Virus record (IMG/VR): IMGVR_UViG_3300025102_000256
Coordinates: 1-25,594 of that record
Length of the DNA: 25,594 nt
Direction: 5' to 3' (one strand)
Source of the DNA: a virus
Shown here: positions 14,870 to 22,328 of the stretch, one piece after another
Position numbering within the stretch: the first letter of the stretch is position 1
How the letters are laid out: the number at the start of each line of letters is the position of its first letter
Notes under the pieces: model-generated
Told to the model about the DNA's origin: nothing
Database searches by the model: none
What the model saw: only the letters and a program-made list of their open reading frames with translations
Translations under genes and position numbers: made by a program

Positions 14870-17175
14870 GCAACGGCATTAGTGTTTTAAAGAGGACAGG
14901 GGACACAGAACCTCTTAACTTGGAGAAAGTTCATAGAATGGTAGAAGACGCTTGCAGGGGTCTTGCAGGGGTCTCTGCATCAGCAGTTGAAATGAATTCT
15001 GGATTACAATTCTATGATGGCATCGAGACAAATGATATACAAGAGATCTTGGTGCGATCTGCTAATGATTTAATTACATTAGAGAATCCAAACTATCAAT
15101 TTGTGGCAGCAAGACTATTGTTGTTTGGTACAAGGAAACAGGCATTTCATAAAGATATATGGACCAAGGGTATGCCTCATTTGTATGATGTGGTAGTATA
15201 TAATGCGACAATCAATAAAGTATATGATGAAGAGATATTAGACAAGTATACTGAAGAAGAGTGGGATATTTTAAATAATTATATCGATCATGATCGTGAT
15301 TATATCTTCACTTACGCAGGACTTCGCCAAGTAGTAGATAAATATCTGGTACAAGATAGAAGTACTGGTGAGGTCTTTGAGACACCACAGTATATGTACA
15401 TGATGATATCATTGACATTGTTTGCTGAATACTCTTTATCTAATAGATTAACTTACGTAAAAAAATACTATGACGCAATCTCAAAGCACAGAATCAACAT
15501 CCCAACCCCGATCATGGCGGGGGTACGGACCCCAATTCGTCAATTTGCATCTTGTGTTCTGGTTGATAGTGATGACACCCTCGACAGTATCTTTAGTTCT
15601 GATATGGCTATTGGCAAATATGTCGCACAGAGGGCTGGTATCGGTATTAACGCAGGACGGATCAGAGGAATCAACAGTAGAATCCGTGGCGGCGAAGTAC
15701 AACACACAGGTGTGGTCCCCTTCCTCAAAAAGTTTGAATCAACTGTCAGATGCTGTACTCAAAATGGCATCCGTGGTGGATCAGCAACTGTCCACTTTCC
15801 TATCTGGCACAAAGAAATCAGAGACATCCTCGTCCTCAAAAACAACAAAGGAACAGAAGACAACCGAGTCAGAAAACTCGACTACAGCATCCAGTTAAGT
15901 GAATTATTTTACCAAAGGTTTATCGACAATAAGGAAATCTCGTTATTTTCGCCTCATGATGTTCCTAACCTTTATGAGAGTTTTGGGACCAGTGAGTTTG
16001 ATGACCTTTATACTCGCTATGAGAGTGATAAATCCATCCCCAGAACTACAGTTGGAGGACAAGAACTTATCCTCGATCTCCTTAAGGAGCGAGCAGAGAC
16101 AGGTAGAATTTATATAATGAATATTGACCATTGTAATTCACACTCATCTTTTAAAGACAAGGTGAGTATGAGTAACTTGTGTCAAGAGATTACTTTACCT
16201 ACTACACCTATCCAACATATCGATGGTGAAGGTGAGATAGCATTGTGTATACTATCTGCTATCAATGTAGGTAAGGTATATAAACTAGAAGAGTTAGAAG
16301 AATTATGTGACCTATCTGTTAGAGGTCTAGAAGAATTAATTGACTATCAGAACTATCCAGTTGAAGCAGCAGAAAGATCTACATTAGCACGTAGATCATT
16401 AGGTGTAGGGTTCATAGGACTAGCACATTACCTTGCAAGAAATGGTGAGCATTATGATGATGGTACAGCACCAAAGTTAGTTCATGAATTAACAGAAGCA
16501 TTTCAATACTACCTACTCAAGTCATCTAATCAAATTGCTAAAGAAAAAGGTAAGTGTGATGGATATGAACGTACAAAATATGCTGATGGTATCCTGCCTA
16601 TAGATACATATAAGAAGGATGTAGATGAGATTGTAAGGAATGACTTACTACTTGATTGGGAATCTCTTCGGGAAGACATACGATTACATGGGTTACGGCA
16701 CTCAACACTGTCGGCACAAATGCCTTCGGAGAGCAGTTCCGTTGTGTCAAATGCAACCAATGGAATCGAACCACCTAGAGCATACCTGTCCGTTAAGAAA
16801 TCAAAGAAGGGACCTCTTAAGCAGATTGTTCCATCCTATCAGTCATTAAAGAATAACTACACGTTACTCTGGGACATGTCTGGTAATGCTGGATATGTTA
16901 GAGTGGTAGCAGTAATGCAAAAGTTCTTTGATCAAGCAATCAGTGGTAATTGGAGTTACAACCCAGAGCATTATGAAAATGCTGAAGTTCCTGTCAGTGT
17001 AATGGCACAGGATTTATTAACAACTTATAAGTATGGATGGAAGACAAGTTACTATCAGAATACTTATGATGCGAAGACGGATGATATGGATGATGAAAAG
17101 AAACAAGCAGTAGCAAATTTATTGGAAGATATTCTTACTATGGAGGAGGAAGATTGTGAAAGCTGCAAAATCTGA
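14866..17175 (+). CDS. nrdA: Ribonucleoside-diphosphate reductase alpha subunit, class Ia
   Basis: Large subunit that reduces NDPs to dNDPs with NrdB supplying the tyrosyl radical. An ATP-cone begins the protein (SVLKRTGDTEPLNLEKVHRM). Active-site residues are present with near E. coli spacing: Cys230 (QFASCVLV), N437-L-C439-Q-E441 (radical Cys and partners), Cys461 (ALCILSA), the PSESSSVVSNATNG substrate loop, a Tyr-Tyr pair near the C-terminus (TSYYQNT), and a C-terminal C764-x2-C767 that accepts electrons from thioredoxin/glutaredoxin. The length is 769 aa, as in the family. Two stretches (15481-15897 and about 16660-16780) show different codon choice. It follows gp61 with a 4-nt overlap, an early operon. 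Confidence 0.97.
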   Translation: MSNGISVLKRTGDTEPLNLEKVHRMVEDACRGLAGVSASAVEMNSGLQFYDGIETNDIQEILVRSANDLITLENPNYQFVAARLLLFGTRKQAFHKDIWTKGMPHLYDVVVYNATINKVYDEEILDKYTEEEWDILNNYIDHDRDYIFTYAGLRQVVDKYLVQDRSTGEVFETPQYMYMMISLTLFAEYSLSNRLTYVKKYYDAISKHRINIPTPIMAGVRTPIRQFASCVLVDSDDTLDSIFSSDMAIGKYVAQRAGIGINAGRIRGINSRIRGGEVQHTGVVPFLKKFESTVRCCTQNGIRGGSATVHFPIWHKEIRDILVLKNNKGTEDNRVRKLDYSIQLSELFYQRFIDNKEISLFSPHDVPNLYESFGTSEFDDLYTRYESDKSIPRTTVGGQELILDLLKERAETGRIYIMNIDHCNSHSSFKDKVSMSNLCQEITLPTTPIQHIDGEGEIALCILSAINVGKVYKLEELEELCDLSVRGLEELIDYQNYPVEAAERSTLARRSLGVGFIGLAHYLARNGEHYDDGTAPKLVHELTEAFQYYLLKSSNQIAKEKGKCDGYERTKYADGILPIDTYKKDVDEIVRNDLLLDWESLREDIRLHGLRHSTLSAQMPSESSSVVSNATNGIEPPRAYLSVKKSKKGPLKQIVPSYQSLKNNYTLLWDMSGNAGYVRVVAVMQKFFDQAISGNWSYNPEHYENAEVPVSVMAQDLLTTYKYGWKTSYYQNTYDAKTDDMDDEKKQAVANLLEDILTMEEEDCESCKI

Positions 17176-17185
17176 TGTGAAAGGG

Positions 17186-18316
17186 ATGACGGTATTCAAT
17201 ACAAATTCTGTTGATACTATTAAACAACCTATGTTCTTTGGTGCTCCATTAGGAGTCCAAAGATATGATGAGTTTAAGTATCCAGTATTTGATAAGTTAA
17301 CACAACAGATGTTAGGATATTTCTGGAGACCTGAAGAGGTATCACTTCAGAAAGATCGTGCTGACTATCATACGTTACGTCCAGAACAAAAACATATCTT
17401 TACTTCTAACTTAAAGTATCAGATCATGTTAGATAGTGTACAAGGACGTGCACCTGGTATGGCATTTGCTCCTTATGTTTCTCTACCAGAACTAGAAGGA
17501 TGTATGAATATATGGCAGACTATGGAGATGATTCATAGCAGATCATACACATATATTATTAAGAATGTTTATTCAGATCCAACAGAAGTTCTTGATACCA
17601 TCCTTGAAGATAAGAATATATTATCAAGAGCAGAGAGTGTTACTAAAGCATACGATGAATTTATTAACGTAGCAAATGAATGGGGTCAGAGTAATAATTG
17701 GAAAACAGATTGGAAAGATCATCCTAATTCACAATGGTGTGAGAAAGATCTAAAGAGAAAATTATATTTGGCAGTTGTTAATGTGTATATTCTAGAGGCA
17801 ATACGTTTTTACGTATCATTTGCCTGTAGTTTTGCCTTTGGTGAACTAAAAATGATGGAAGGTAACGCAAAAATCATCGGTTTAATTGCACGAGATGAGT
17901 CACAACACATGACTGTCACTTTAAATATCATAAAAAATTGGATTAAAGGTGATGATCCTATCATGCAGGAGATAGCAAAGGAAGAAGAAGAGAATGTTTA
18001 TCAAATGTTTAGGGATTGTGTAGATGAAGAGGAGAAGTGGGCAGACTATTTGTTCAAAGATGGTAGCATGATAGGATTAAATGAGAAACTATTACAGAAG
18101 TATGTTGAGTGGACTGCTAATCGTAGAATGAAATCTATAGGATTGAAACCTATATATGATGTACCATTAAATAACAATCCTCTTCCATGGACAGAGCATT
18201 GGTTAAACTCAAAGAGTATGCAAGTAGCACCACAAGAGACTGAAGTAGAATCATATATGATAGGCAGCATCAAACAAGATGTAGATAAGAATACTTTTAG
18301 TGGATTTAAACTATGA
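17186..18316 (+). CDS. nrdB: Ribonucleoside-diphosphate reductase beta subunit, class Ia
   Basis: Diiron-tyrosyl radical subunit of RNR. Iron ligands and radical Tyr follow the E. coli pattern: LDSVQGR (Asp), E-x2-H-x3-Y in EMIHSRSY, and a second set in FGELKMMEG and ARDESQH. Start: the ATG at 17186 gives 376 aa, equal to E. coli NrdB, and begins MTVFNTNSVDT. However, a GTG at 17156 with a strong GGAGGA five bases upstream is an alternative that adds ten residues and overlaps nrdA by 20 nt; that GA-rich tract also encodes the acidic nrdA tail, so it may be coincidence. It overlaps the next gene by 4 nt. Confidence 0.95.
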   Translation: MTVFNTNSVDTIKQPMFFGAPLGVQRYDEFKYPVFDKLTQQMLGYFWRPEEVSLQKDRADYHTLRPEQKHIFTSNLKYQIMLDSVQGRAPGMAFAPYVSLPELEGCMNIWQTMEMIHSRSYTYIIKNVYSDPTEVLDTILEDKNILSRAESVTKAYDEFINVANEWGQSNNWKTDWKDHPNSQWCEKDLKRKLYLAVVNVYILEAIRFYVSFACSFAFGELKMMEGNAKIIGLIARDESQHMTVTLNIIKNWIKGDDPIMQEIAKEEEENVYQMFRDCVDEEEKWADYLFKDGSMIGLNEKLLQKYVEWTANRRMKSIGLKPIYDVPLNNNPLPWTEHWLNSKSMQVAPQETEVESYMIGSIKQDVDKNTFSGFKL

Positions 18317-18546
18317 ATAATCCGATGAAGAAACCTGTAGCAGCATATCTAGAACTACTAGAACAGCAAGATAGTCTTAAGATGACCGAGGAATACTGGT
18401 GGACTAAATTGGATCAGGATCAAATGTTAAAAGTTATGCAACAGTTTTGTTGGGATAACAGTATTGATTTCAACAGGGTCAATTGGGCTAATTTTTTAAA
18501 TGGTACTAGTGTACCTACACAAGTCCTATGGGGGAGAGATGTTTAG
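18313..18546 (+). CDS. Hypothetical protein, 77 aa
   Basis: Small helical protein (AYLELLEQQDSLKMTEEYWW, KLDQDQMLKVMQQFCWDN) of unknown role, with no membrane segment or catalytic motif. ATGA overlap with nrdB places it in the ribonucleotide-reductase transcript. Two bases separate its stop from the next ATG. An RNR-associated accessory role would be a guess. Confidence 0.75.
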   Translation: MNNPMKKPVAAYLELLEQQDSLKMTEEYWWTKLDQDQMLKVMQQFCWDNSIDFNRVNWANFLNGTSVPTQVLWGRDV

Positions 18547-18548
18547 AT

Positions 18549-18785
18549 ATGTCAGAGAATTGGCGAGAAGAATACGCAGGGATGATGTCTCACGGAAAAT
18601 TCAGGAGCGATTTGCTGAAGAATGGACCGAAGAGTCTATCCCAAAGTTGGTTGATGCAGGCTATGCACAACGACTGGAAGAAGAAGAAAGGGATCAAACC
18701 AGATCCAGAACCACCAGACTGTCAGAGCAGCATGAAGGAGTGGGAGGAAAGCATCAAGAAATACCAGACCCATGGAACTGAATGA
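18549..18785 (+). CDS. Hypothetical protein, 78 aa (one of two open frames)
   Basis: Reads MSENWREEYAGMMSHGKFRS..., with a conserved-looking Trp/His stretch (SWLMQAMHNDWKKKKGI) and a Pro-rich segment. Starts 2 nt after the previous stop and overlaps the NifU-like gene by 14 nt, which fits the tiling of the region. A second + strand frame (18500-18781) is open over the same bases and encodes an Arg/Glu-rich peptide; I prefer this frame because its start abuts the preceding stop and its composition is less skewed. Function unknown. Confidence 0.72.
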   Translation: MSENWREEYAGMMSHGKFRSDLLKNGPKSLSQSWLMQAMHNDWKKKKGIKPDPEPPDCQSSMKEWEESIKKYQTHGTE

Positions 18786-19014
18786 CGATAATGTAATAGC
18801 AGTTTTAGAAGAACTGTTACCATACATTGAAGCAGATGGTGGTTGGTTAGAATATGTGGAAACCGACTATACAAAAGAAGGAAACTATGTTAAAGTAAGA
18901 CTTGGTGGTGCATGTGCTTCATGTGCCATGAGTTCTATTACTTTAAAGCAAGGTATAGAACGTAAACTTATGGAAGAAATTCCAGATGTCACAGGAGTTA
19001 TTCAAGTATTATGA
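18772..19014 (+). CDS. NifU C-terminal-domain (Nfu-type) Fe-S scaffold protein
   Basis: 80-aa stand-alone Nfu domain. It has the family layout: an N-terminal helix (VIAVLEELLPYIEADGG), beta strands (VKVRLGGAC), and C48-x2-C51 (GACASCAMSS) followed by the LKQGIERKLMEEIP helix and a final V-I-Q-V strand. Two such domains share one [4Fe-4S] cluster through their CxxC pairs and pass it to target proteins. Cyanobacteria use Nfu for photosystem I and ferredoxin cluster delivery, so the phage copy may maintain host redox metabolism during infection. It overlaps the preceding gene by 14 nt and the PsbN-like gene by 4 nt. Confidence 0.92.
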   Translation: MELNDDNVIAVLEELLPYIEADGGWLEYVETDYTKEGNYVKVRLGGACASCAMSSITLKQGIERKLMEEIPDVTGVIQVL

Positions 19015-19337
19015 TTTTTTTATCAACCCCGTCAGTGTATAATCTACCTGGCACATGGGAGAAACAACCTGATGCTATAGTCCCACATTTAAATCTTACA
19101 CCTGATCAAGGATTCATTTTGTTCTTTGGTCTAGTTGTTATAGGTTTGGTTGCTTATGGACTATATCTTACACTAGGAGCAGGAAAGAAGGATTTGCGAG
19201 ATCCTATTGACGAACATGCCAAGATGCATGAACTAGGTATTGCACATGGACATGGTGGTAACAAGGATGCCTATGAGATGTCTGGTAAATTGACAAAAAA
19301 TCACACACATGATGAAGACAAAAACGCAACCACGTAA
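19011..19337 (+). CDS. PsbN-like single-pass membrane protein, 108 aa
   Basis: Residues 34-56 are one membrane helix (GFILFFGLVVIGLVAYGLY), then a short GAGKK turn and LRDPIDEH (62-69). Helix, turn and L-R-D-P-(F/I)-(D/E)-E-H together match the whole of cyanobacterial/plastid PsbN, a 43-aa protein needed for photosystem II assembly or repair. Here PsbN is embedded in a longer protein with about 30 extra N-terminal residues and a His/Gly-rich tail (HELGIAHGHGGNK, NHTHDED) that might bind metal. It starts MIF with an ATGA overlap onto the NifU-like gene, a pairing of two photosystem-linked functions. Membrane topology is clear; PsbN homology rests on recognition by eye. Confidence 0.75.
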   Translation: MIFLSTPSVYNLPGTWEKQPDAIVPHLNLTPDQGFILFFGLVVIGLVAYGLYLTLGAGKKDLRDPIDEHAKMHELGIAHGHGGNKDAYEMSGKLTKNHTHDEDKNATT

Positions 19338-19584
19338 GACTAGGAGTGATAAGAAACCAGTCTTTACTAAAGTCAAGTCCGATGCTAAATGGGAACTAGG
19401 CAATGGTAATGGTAACATAGGTAATACTATGCCTTGGTACTTACATCCAGTTAAGAAAGATGCATTCAACAAATCATGGTTGAGTTCGTATGATCGTGCA
19501 TGTGAGCACATACAAAAATTAAAACTTAAACCTGAAGATTATACATTGTGGAATCTAGTCACCAAGAAACCGAGGACTACATAA
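19309..19584 (+). CDS. Hypothetical basic protein, 91 aa
   Basis: Not recognised. Basic N-terminus (MMKTKTQPRKTRSDKKP), a Gly/Asn-rich stretch (LGNGNGNIGN), then an ordered C-terminal half (MPWYLHPVKKDAFNKSW ... EHIQKLKLKPEDYTLWNLV). The start could be either of two tandem ATGs (19309 or 19312). It overlaps the PsbN-like gene by 29 nt and directly abuts the oxygenase gene. Soluble, no known motif. Confidence 0.75.
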   Translation: MMKTKTQPRKTRSDKKPVFTKVKSDAKWELGNGNGNIGNTMPWYLHPVKKDAFNKSWLSSYDRACEHIQKLKLKPEDYTLWNLVTKKPRTT

Positions 19585-20253
19585 ATGATTGAAGAAAATA
19601 ATGGTGAGTTTGTAAAAGAACATACTATCAGATTACCGTTTAGTCCACCAATTTATCAGTCTAAATTTAATTCGAGTGAATTAAAAGTATTGCAGGATTT
19701 ATCTGAAGATACAAGGAATTCATTTCGATTAGGTAACAATTTATCGGGAAATATACAAGAGCAAAGAGCTGTAGAGTCTCTAGAGGAAAACATTTTTTAT
19801 ATTCTTGCTCCACATGTACGAGAATATGTAAAATTTTTTACTGAAAAAATAAAACTGATGGGCAATACTGGTTATGATAATGATGATAATGAAATAAGAG
19901 ATTATAGTAAATTAAATTTTTCTATATCTGCTCTTTGGTTTAATTATATGACAAAGAATGAATTTAATCCTTTGCATCGACATACTGGACTAATTAGTGC
20001 AGTACTTATGATCAAAGTGCCTGAAGAAATTAGTCAAGAACATATAAGTATCCCAATAGAATCAAATGCAAGGTGTCCAGGAATGTTAGAATGGGTAAAC
20101 ACTGGATATGGTGCTGGATTTTATCGTAAGTATCCAGTTGAAGGAGAAATTTATTTATTTCCAGCAGAACTTCAACATCAAGTATATCCTTATGCAAGTG
20201 ATGTTGAAAGAATAACAGCAAGTTTTAATGTAGCAGAGATTAATTTTTCATGA
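19585..20253 (+). CDS. 2OG-Fe(II) oxygenase superfamily protein
   Basis: 222-aa double-stranded beta-helix oxygenase of the type frequent in cyanophages. The candidate iron/2OG site is NPLHRHTG (His131, His133), a distal His in ELQHQVYPY (His198) and Arg209 in ERITASFNV, which would bind 2-oxoglutarate. The flanking strands SALWFNYM and GEIYLFP fit the family pattern. Such enzymes use oxygen and 2-oxoglutarate to hydroxylate proteins, nucleic acids or small molecules; phage substrates are unknown. The gene is noticeably more AT-rich than its neighbours. It abuts the previous stop and shares 4 nt with the next gene. Confidence 0.88.
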   Translation: MIEENNGEFVKEHTIRLPFSPPIYQSKFNSSELKVLQDLSEDTRNSFRLGNNLSGNIQEQRAVESLEENIFYILAPHVREYVKFFTEKIKLMGNTGYDNDDNEIRDYSKLNFSISALWFNYMTKNEFNPLHRHTGLISAVLMIKVPEEISQEHISIPIESNARCPGMLEWVNTGYGAGFYRKYPVEGEIYLFPAELQHQVYPYASDVERITASFNVAEINFS

Positions 20254-20429
20254 GATTAACACAAGAAGTCATTGACAAGATTCAAATTGCAATGCAACAT
20301 ACTAAAATGAATGGTGATATAAACTGGAAAGATGGTGACGAGATAGACGTATCATTAGGTGGAACGTTTGCTGGTGACAAATTTATAAGTATAACTAATA
20401 GAACAAGAAGTAACACTACAAAAAAATGA
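20250..20429 (+). CDS. Hypothetical protein, 59 aa
   Basis: Small ORF MRLTQEVIDKIQIAMQH... that exactly fills the space between two genes with ATGA overlaps at both ends, strong positional evidence that it is translated. An N-terminal helix is followed by a Trp/Asp-rich turn (INWKDGDEIDVSLGG) and a beta strand. No known motif. Confidence 0.75.
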   Translation: MRLTQEVIDKIQIAMQHTKMNGDINWKDGDEIDVSLGGTFAGDKFISITNRTRSNTTKK

Positions 20430-20989
20430 ATAAAATTTTAACAGCATTAGTATCTGCATCAATGCTGTTACCAACTGCAACACTAGCATCTTCTATTAGA
20501 CCAGGAAGTAGAGTGACTCACAGTTCACTTAATTCTAAAGTTAAATCTAGAACACCGTTATGTAAAGACGCAGAAGAAAAGTTTACACAGGAATGTGAGA
20601 TAACAATAGATGAGACTGGTGTTAAAGGACCAGTAGGACACATCACAACTGTAGTCCAATGGAAAACAGAAGAGCAAGACTTTAGTGTAGGTGGAGCAGC
20701 AGTTGGTGCTGTTGCTGGAACTGCTGGTGGAATGTTAGTAGGACTAGGTAGTTGTGCCTTTACTGGCCCCTTTTGTCTACTAGTAGCACCATCAATTATG
20801 TCAACTGGTACAATGGTAGGTGGAGGAGCAGGTGGCAATCGTAGTGGAAGATTCTTTACTATCGTTGGTGATGATGCTCAAGGCACTAGACTAATACAAG
20901 AGTTTAAATATGGATATGGTAAGGATGTTAAGAAGGCATCTAAACTACTACTCAAGACAACTAAACTTGTTGAAGGTGAAGTTAGGTAA
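20426..20989 (+). CDS. Exported glycine-zipper protein, 187 aa
   Basis: The N-terminus is a standard Sec signal peptide: MNK, hydrophobic ILTALVSASMLLPTATLA, and probable cleavage after Ala21. The mature part has a beta-like domain with a few Cys, then a Gly/Ala-rich membrane-type segment (GGAAVGAVAGTAGGMLVGLG) and a second hydrophobic stretch (FCLLVAPSIMSTGTMVGGG), i.e. a glycine-zipper hairpin as in outer-membrane or channel-forming proteins. It would act in the periplasm or outer membrane of the host. Possible roles are superinfection exclusion or envelope remodelling; none is shown. It overlaps neighbours by 4 nt and 1 nt. Confidence 0.82.
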   Translation: MNKILTALVSASMLLPTATLASSIRPGSRVTHSSLNSKVKSRTPLCKDAEEKFTQECEITIDETGVKGPVGHITTVVQWKTEEQDFSVGGAAVGAVAGTAGGMLVGLGSCAFTGPFCLLVAPSIMSTGTMVGGGAGGNRSGRFFTIVGDDAQGTRLIQEFKYGYGKDVKKASKLLLKTTKLVEGEVR

Positions 20990-21267
20990 TGATAGAAAAG
21001 GGTGACAAGATTGTAAGGATGGTACTGTTGAGTCCACACGAGGCAGATCATCTATACAAGAAAAAGAACGGTACATTCTATTGGTGTCATCATAGAAAGA
21101 GTGGTGACACCTTTTCTATACCAGAGATACAGATGGAGATGTTTCCACCTCCACCACCTAAAAAGGTAGTAGTAGGGACAGATGCACCACATCATAATAT
21201 ACTACAAAAATATTATGGTGAGGACTGGAAACCCACACCCGTAGAAGGATTGGAGGATCATTACTAA
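20989..21267 (+). CDS. Hypothetical protein, 92 aa
   Basis: Not recognised. Begins at the A of the preceding stop (TAATG). The N-terminal half reads as a small beta unit (GDKIVRMVLLSP, GTFYWCHHRKSGDTFSIPEI), then a five-proline run (MFPPPPPKKVVVG) and an acidic, aromatic C-terminus. A short proline-rich linker protein; soluble. The next gene begins on its stop codon. Confidence 0.75.
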   Translation: MIEKGDKIVRMVLLSPHEADHLYKKKNGTFYWCHHRKSGDTFSIPEIQMEMFPPPPPKKVVVGTDAPHHNILQKYYGEDWKPTPVEGLEDHY

Positions 21268-21428
21268 TGTTTGTAACACCTGAATATGCAAAGAAGAAAA
21301 CTAGGGTACACCCACATTATAATACTGTTGATCTAATGTATGATGAAATCAATAAACATGAGGTTGGTCAAGAGGAATGGTATACATATATTGATTTCAT
21401 AAGTGAGAATCAATATGACTTCCGATAA
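21267..21428 (+). CDS. Hypothetical protein, 53 aa
   Basis: MFVTPEYAKKKTRVHPHYNT..., rich in Tyr, Glu and Asp, probably helical in its second half. The start overlaps the previous stop by one base and the end overlaps the next gene by 14 nt, consistent with a real coupled gene. No motif recognised. Confidence 0.7.
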   Translation: MFVTPEYAKKKTRVHPHYNTVDLMYDEINKHEVGQEEWYTYIDFISENQYDFR

Positions 21429-21714
21429 ACATCCCAACGGTTACACACAAGAGATGATCAAGGAGATACTAGGTACTGCTTGGTTGGATAAAAATAATAT
21501 ACCTGAAACTGGTAATCAGATCAGAAGAAGAAAGGGTAATGAGATGAGAGCAGGGTTGAGACCCTATCCCAAGTACCCATCAAAGGAATCAAGGATAGCA
21601 GACACTTCAGGTATGTTTGATGAGAATGGACAATACATATATCCAGAGGGATCTGGATTTAATTTTATGGATAAAATAGATCCTAATTCACAATGGAAGG
21701 TTAAAGTATCATGA
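21415..21714 (+). CDS. Hypothetical protein, 99 aa
   Basis: Start taken at the ATG at 21415 (MTSDKHPNGYTQEM) rather than the GTG four codons earlier. Soluble and Pro/Lys/Arg-rich in the middle (NQIRRRKGNEMRAGLRPYPK), with a disordered-looking C-terminus. It overlaps both neighbours (14 nt and 4 nt). Function unknown. Confidence 0.74.
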   Translation: MTSDKHPNGYTQEMIKEILGTAWLDKNNIPETGNQIRRRKGNEMRAGLRPYPKYPSKESRIADTSGMFDENGQYIYPEGSGFNFMDKIDPNSQWKVKVS

Positions 21715-21974
21715 TTTTTTTAATATCGATAATGTCCTTTGCAAATTTTGTATTCTATCCTTTAGTGGTAGGGGCAATCATTGCAGTGATCATAGAACAA
21801 ATCTTTAGAGCACAGGATAAAGCACCTGAAATTTTAAAGTCTATGGCAATAAGAAAGTATTTGGTGAGACAAGCATGGTTGTTTAATATAATTTGGTTTG
21901 TAGGATACTTTATATTACTAATAGTAAATAGACCAGGAGCACAGGCAATGCCTGATATGATTTGGCAGGGATAA
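21711..21974 (+). CDS. Two-helix membrane protein, 87 aa
   Basis: Two hydrophobic segments (about 9-30, ANFVFYPLVVGAIIAVIIE, and 55-72, WLFNIIWFVGYFILLIV) are separated by a charged loop, so both ends would lie on the same side of the membrane. The start MIF at 21711 overlaps the previous stop (ATGA); a later ATG at 21732 would remove seven residues. Size and topology would suit a holin-like or accessory membrane protein, but there is no specific match. Confidence 0.75.
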   Translation: MIFLISIMSFANFVFYPLVVGAIIAVIIEQIFRAQDKAPEILKSMAIRKYLVRQAWLFNIIWFVGYFILLIVNRPGAQAMPDMIWQG

Positions 21975-22310
21975 ATGAAAACACAAAGTGCTAAAGCAAA
22001 AGGTAGAAACCTTCAGAAGTGGGTACGAGAAATGCTCATAGAGATACTTGATGTACATCCAGAGGATGTAGAGTCACGTAGTATGGGTGCTGGTGGTGAA
22101 GATCTCATCATGGCAAGAGCAGCACGAGAAAAATTCCCACATTCTATTGAATGTAAGAATGTAGAGAGACTTAATGTGTGGGATGCCTACGAGCAAGCAT
22201 CAGCAAATTCTGGTAAGCATGAAGCTATAGTAGTCATGAAGAAAAATAGAAGAAAACCTTTAGTTGTTGTTGATGCAGAGTACTTTATAAGGTTGTTTGA
22301 ATCTAAATAG
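21975..22310 (+). CDS. PD-(D/E)xK-type nuclease, possibly Holliday-junction resolvase-like
   Basis: 111 aa with the core of the PD-(D/E)xK nuclease fold: GRNLQKWVREML (N-terminal helix), SRSMGAGGEDLIM with Asp43, SIECKNVE with Glu59-x-Lys61, and Gln75 in a following helix. It ends in a strand-turn-strand (EAIVVMKKNRRKPLVVVD). This order is shared with archaeal-type Hjc resolvases and VRR-NUC domains. It would cut branched or nicked DNA in a metal-dependent way, sensible beside T4-type recombination-dependent replication. It abuts the upstream gene. The fold is likely; the exact substrate is open. Confidence 0.8.
   Translation: MKTQSAKAKGRNLQKWVREMLIEILDVHPEDVESRSMGAGGEDLIMARAAREKFPHSIECKNVERLNVWDAYEQASANSGKHEAIVVMKKNRRKPLVVVDAEYFIRLFESK
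22303..22309 (+). promoter_or_regulatory. Late-promoter-like CTAAATA before holin-like gene
   Basis: CTAAATA overlaps the last codons of the nuclease gene, 19 nt before the ATG at 22329. Same 7-mer and similar distance as at 11157; no hairpin accompanies it here. Confidence 0.35.
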
Positions 22311-22328
22311 AGCAGCGACTATAATAAC

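Noticed and set aside
15470-15898. 142-codon + strand alternative frame in nrdA
   Set aside because: Coincides with the codon island, where C/G-rich third positions remove stops from other frames; nrdA active-site residues fix the true frame.
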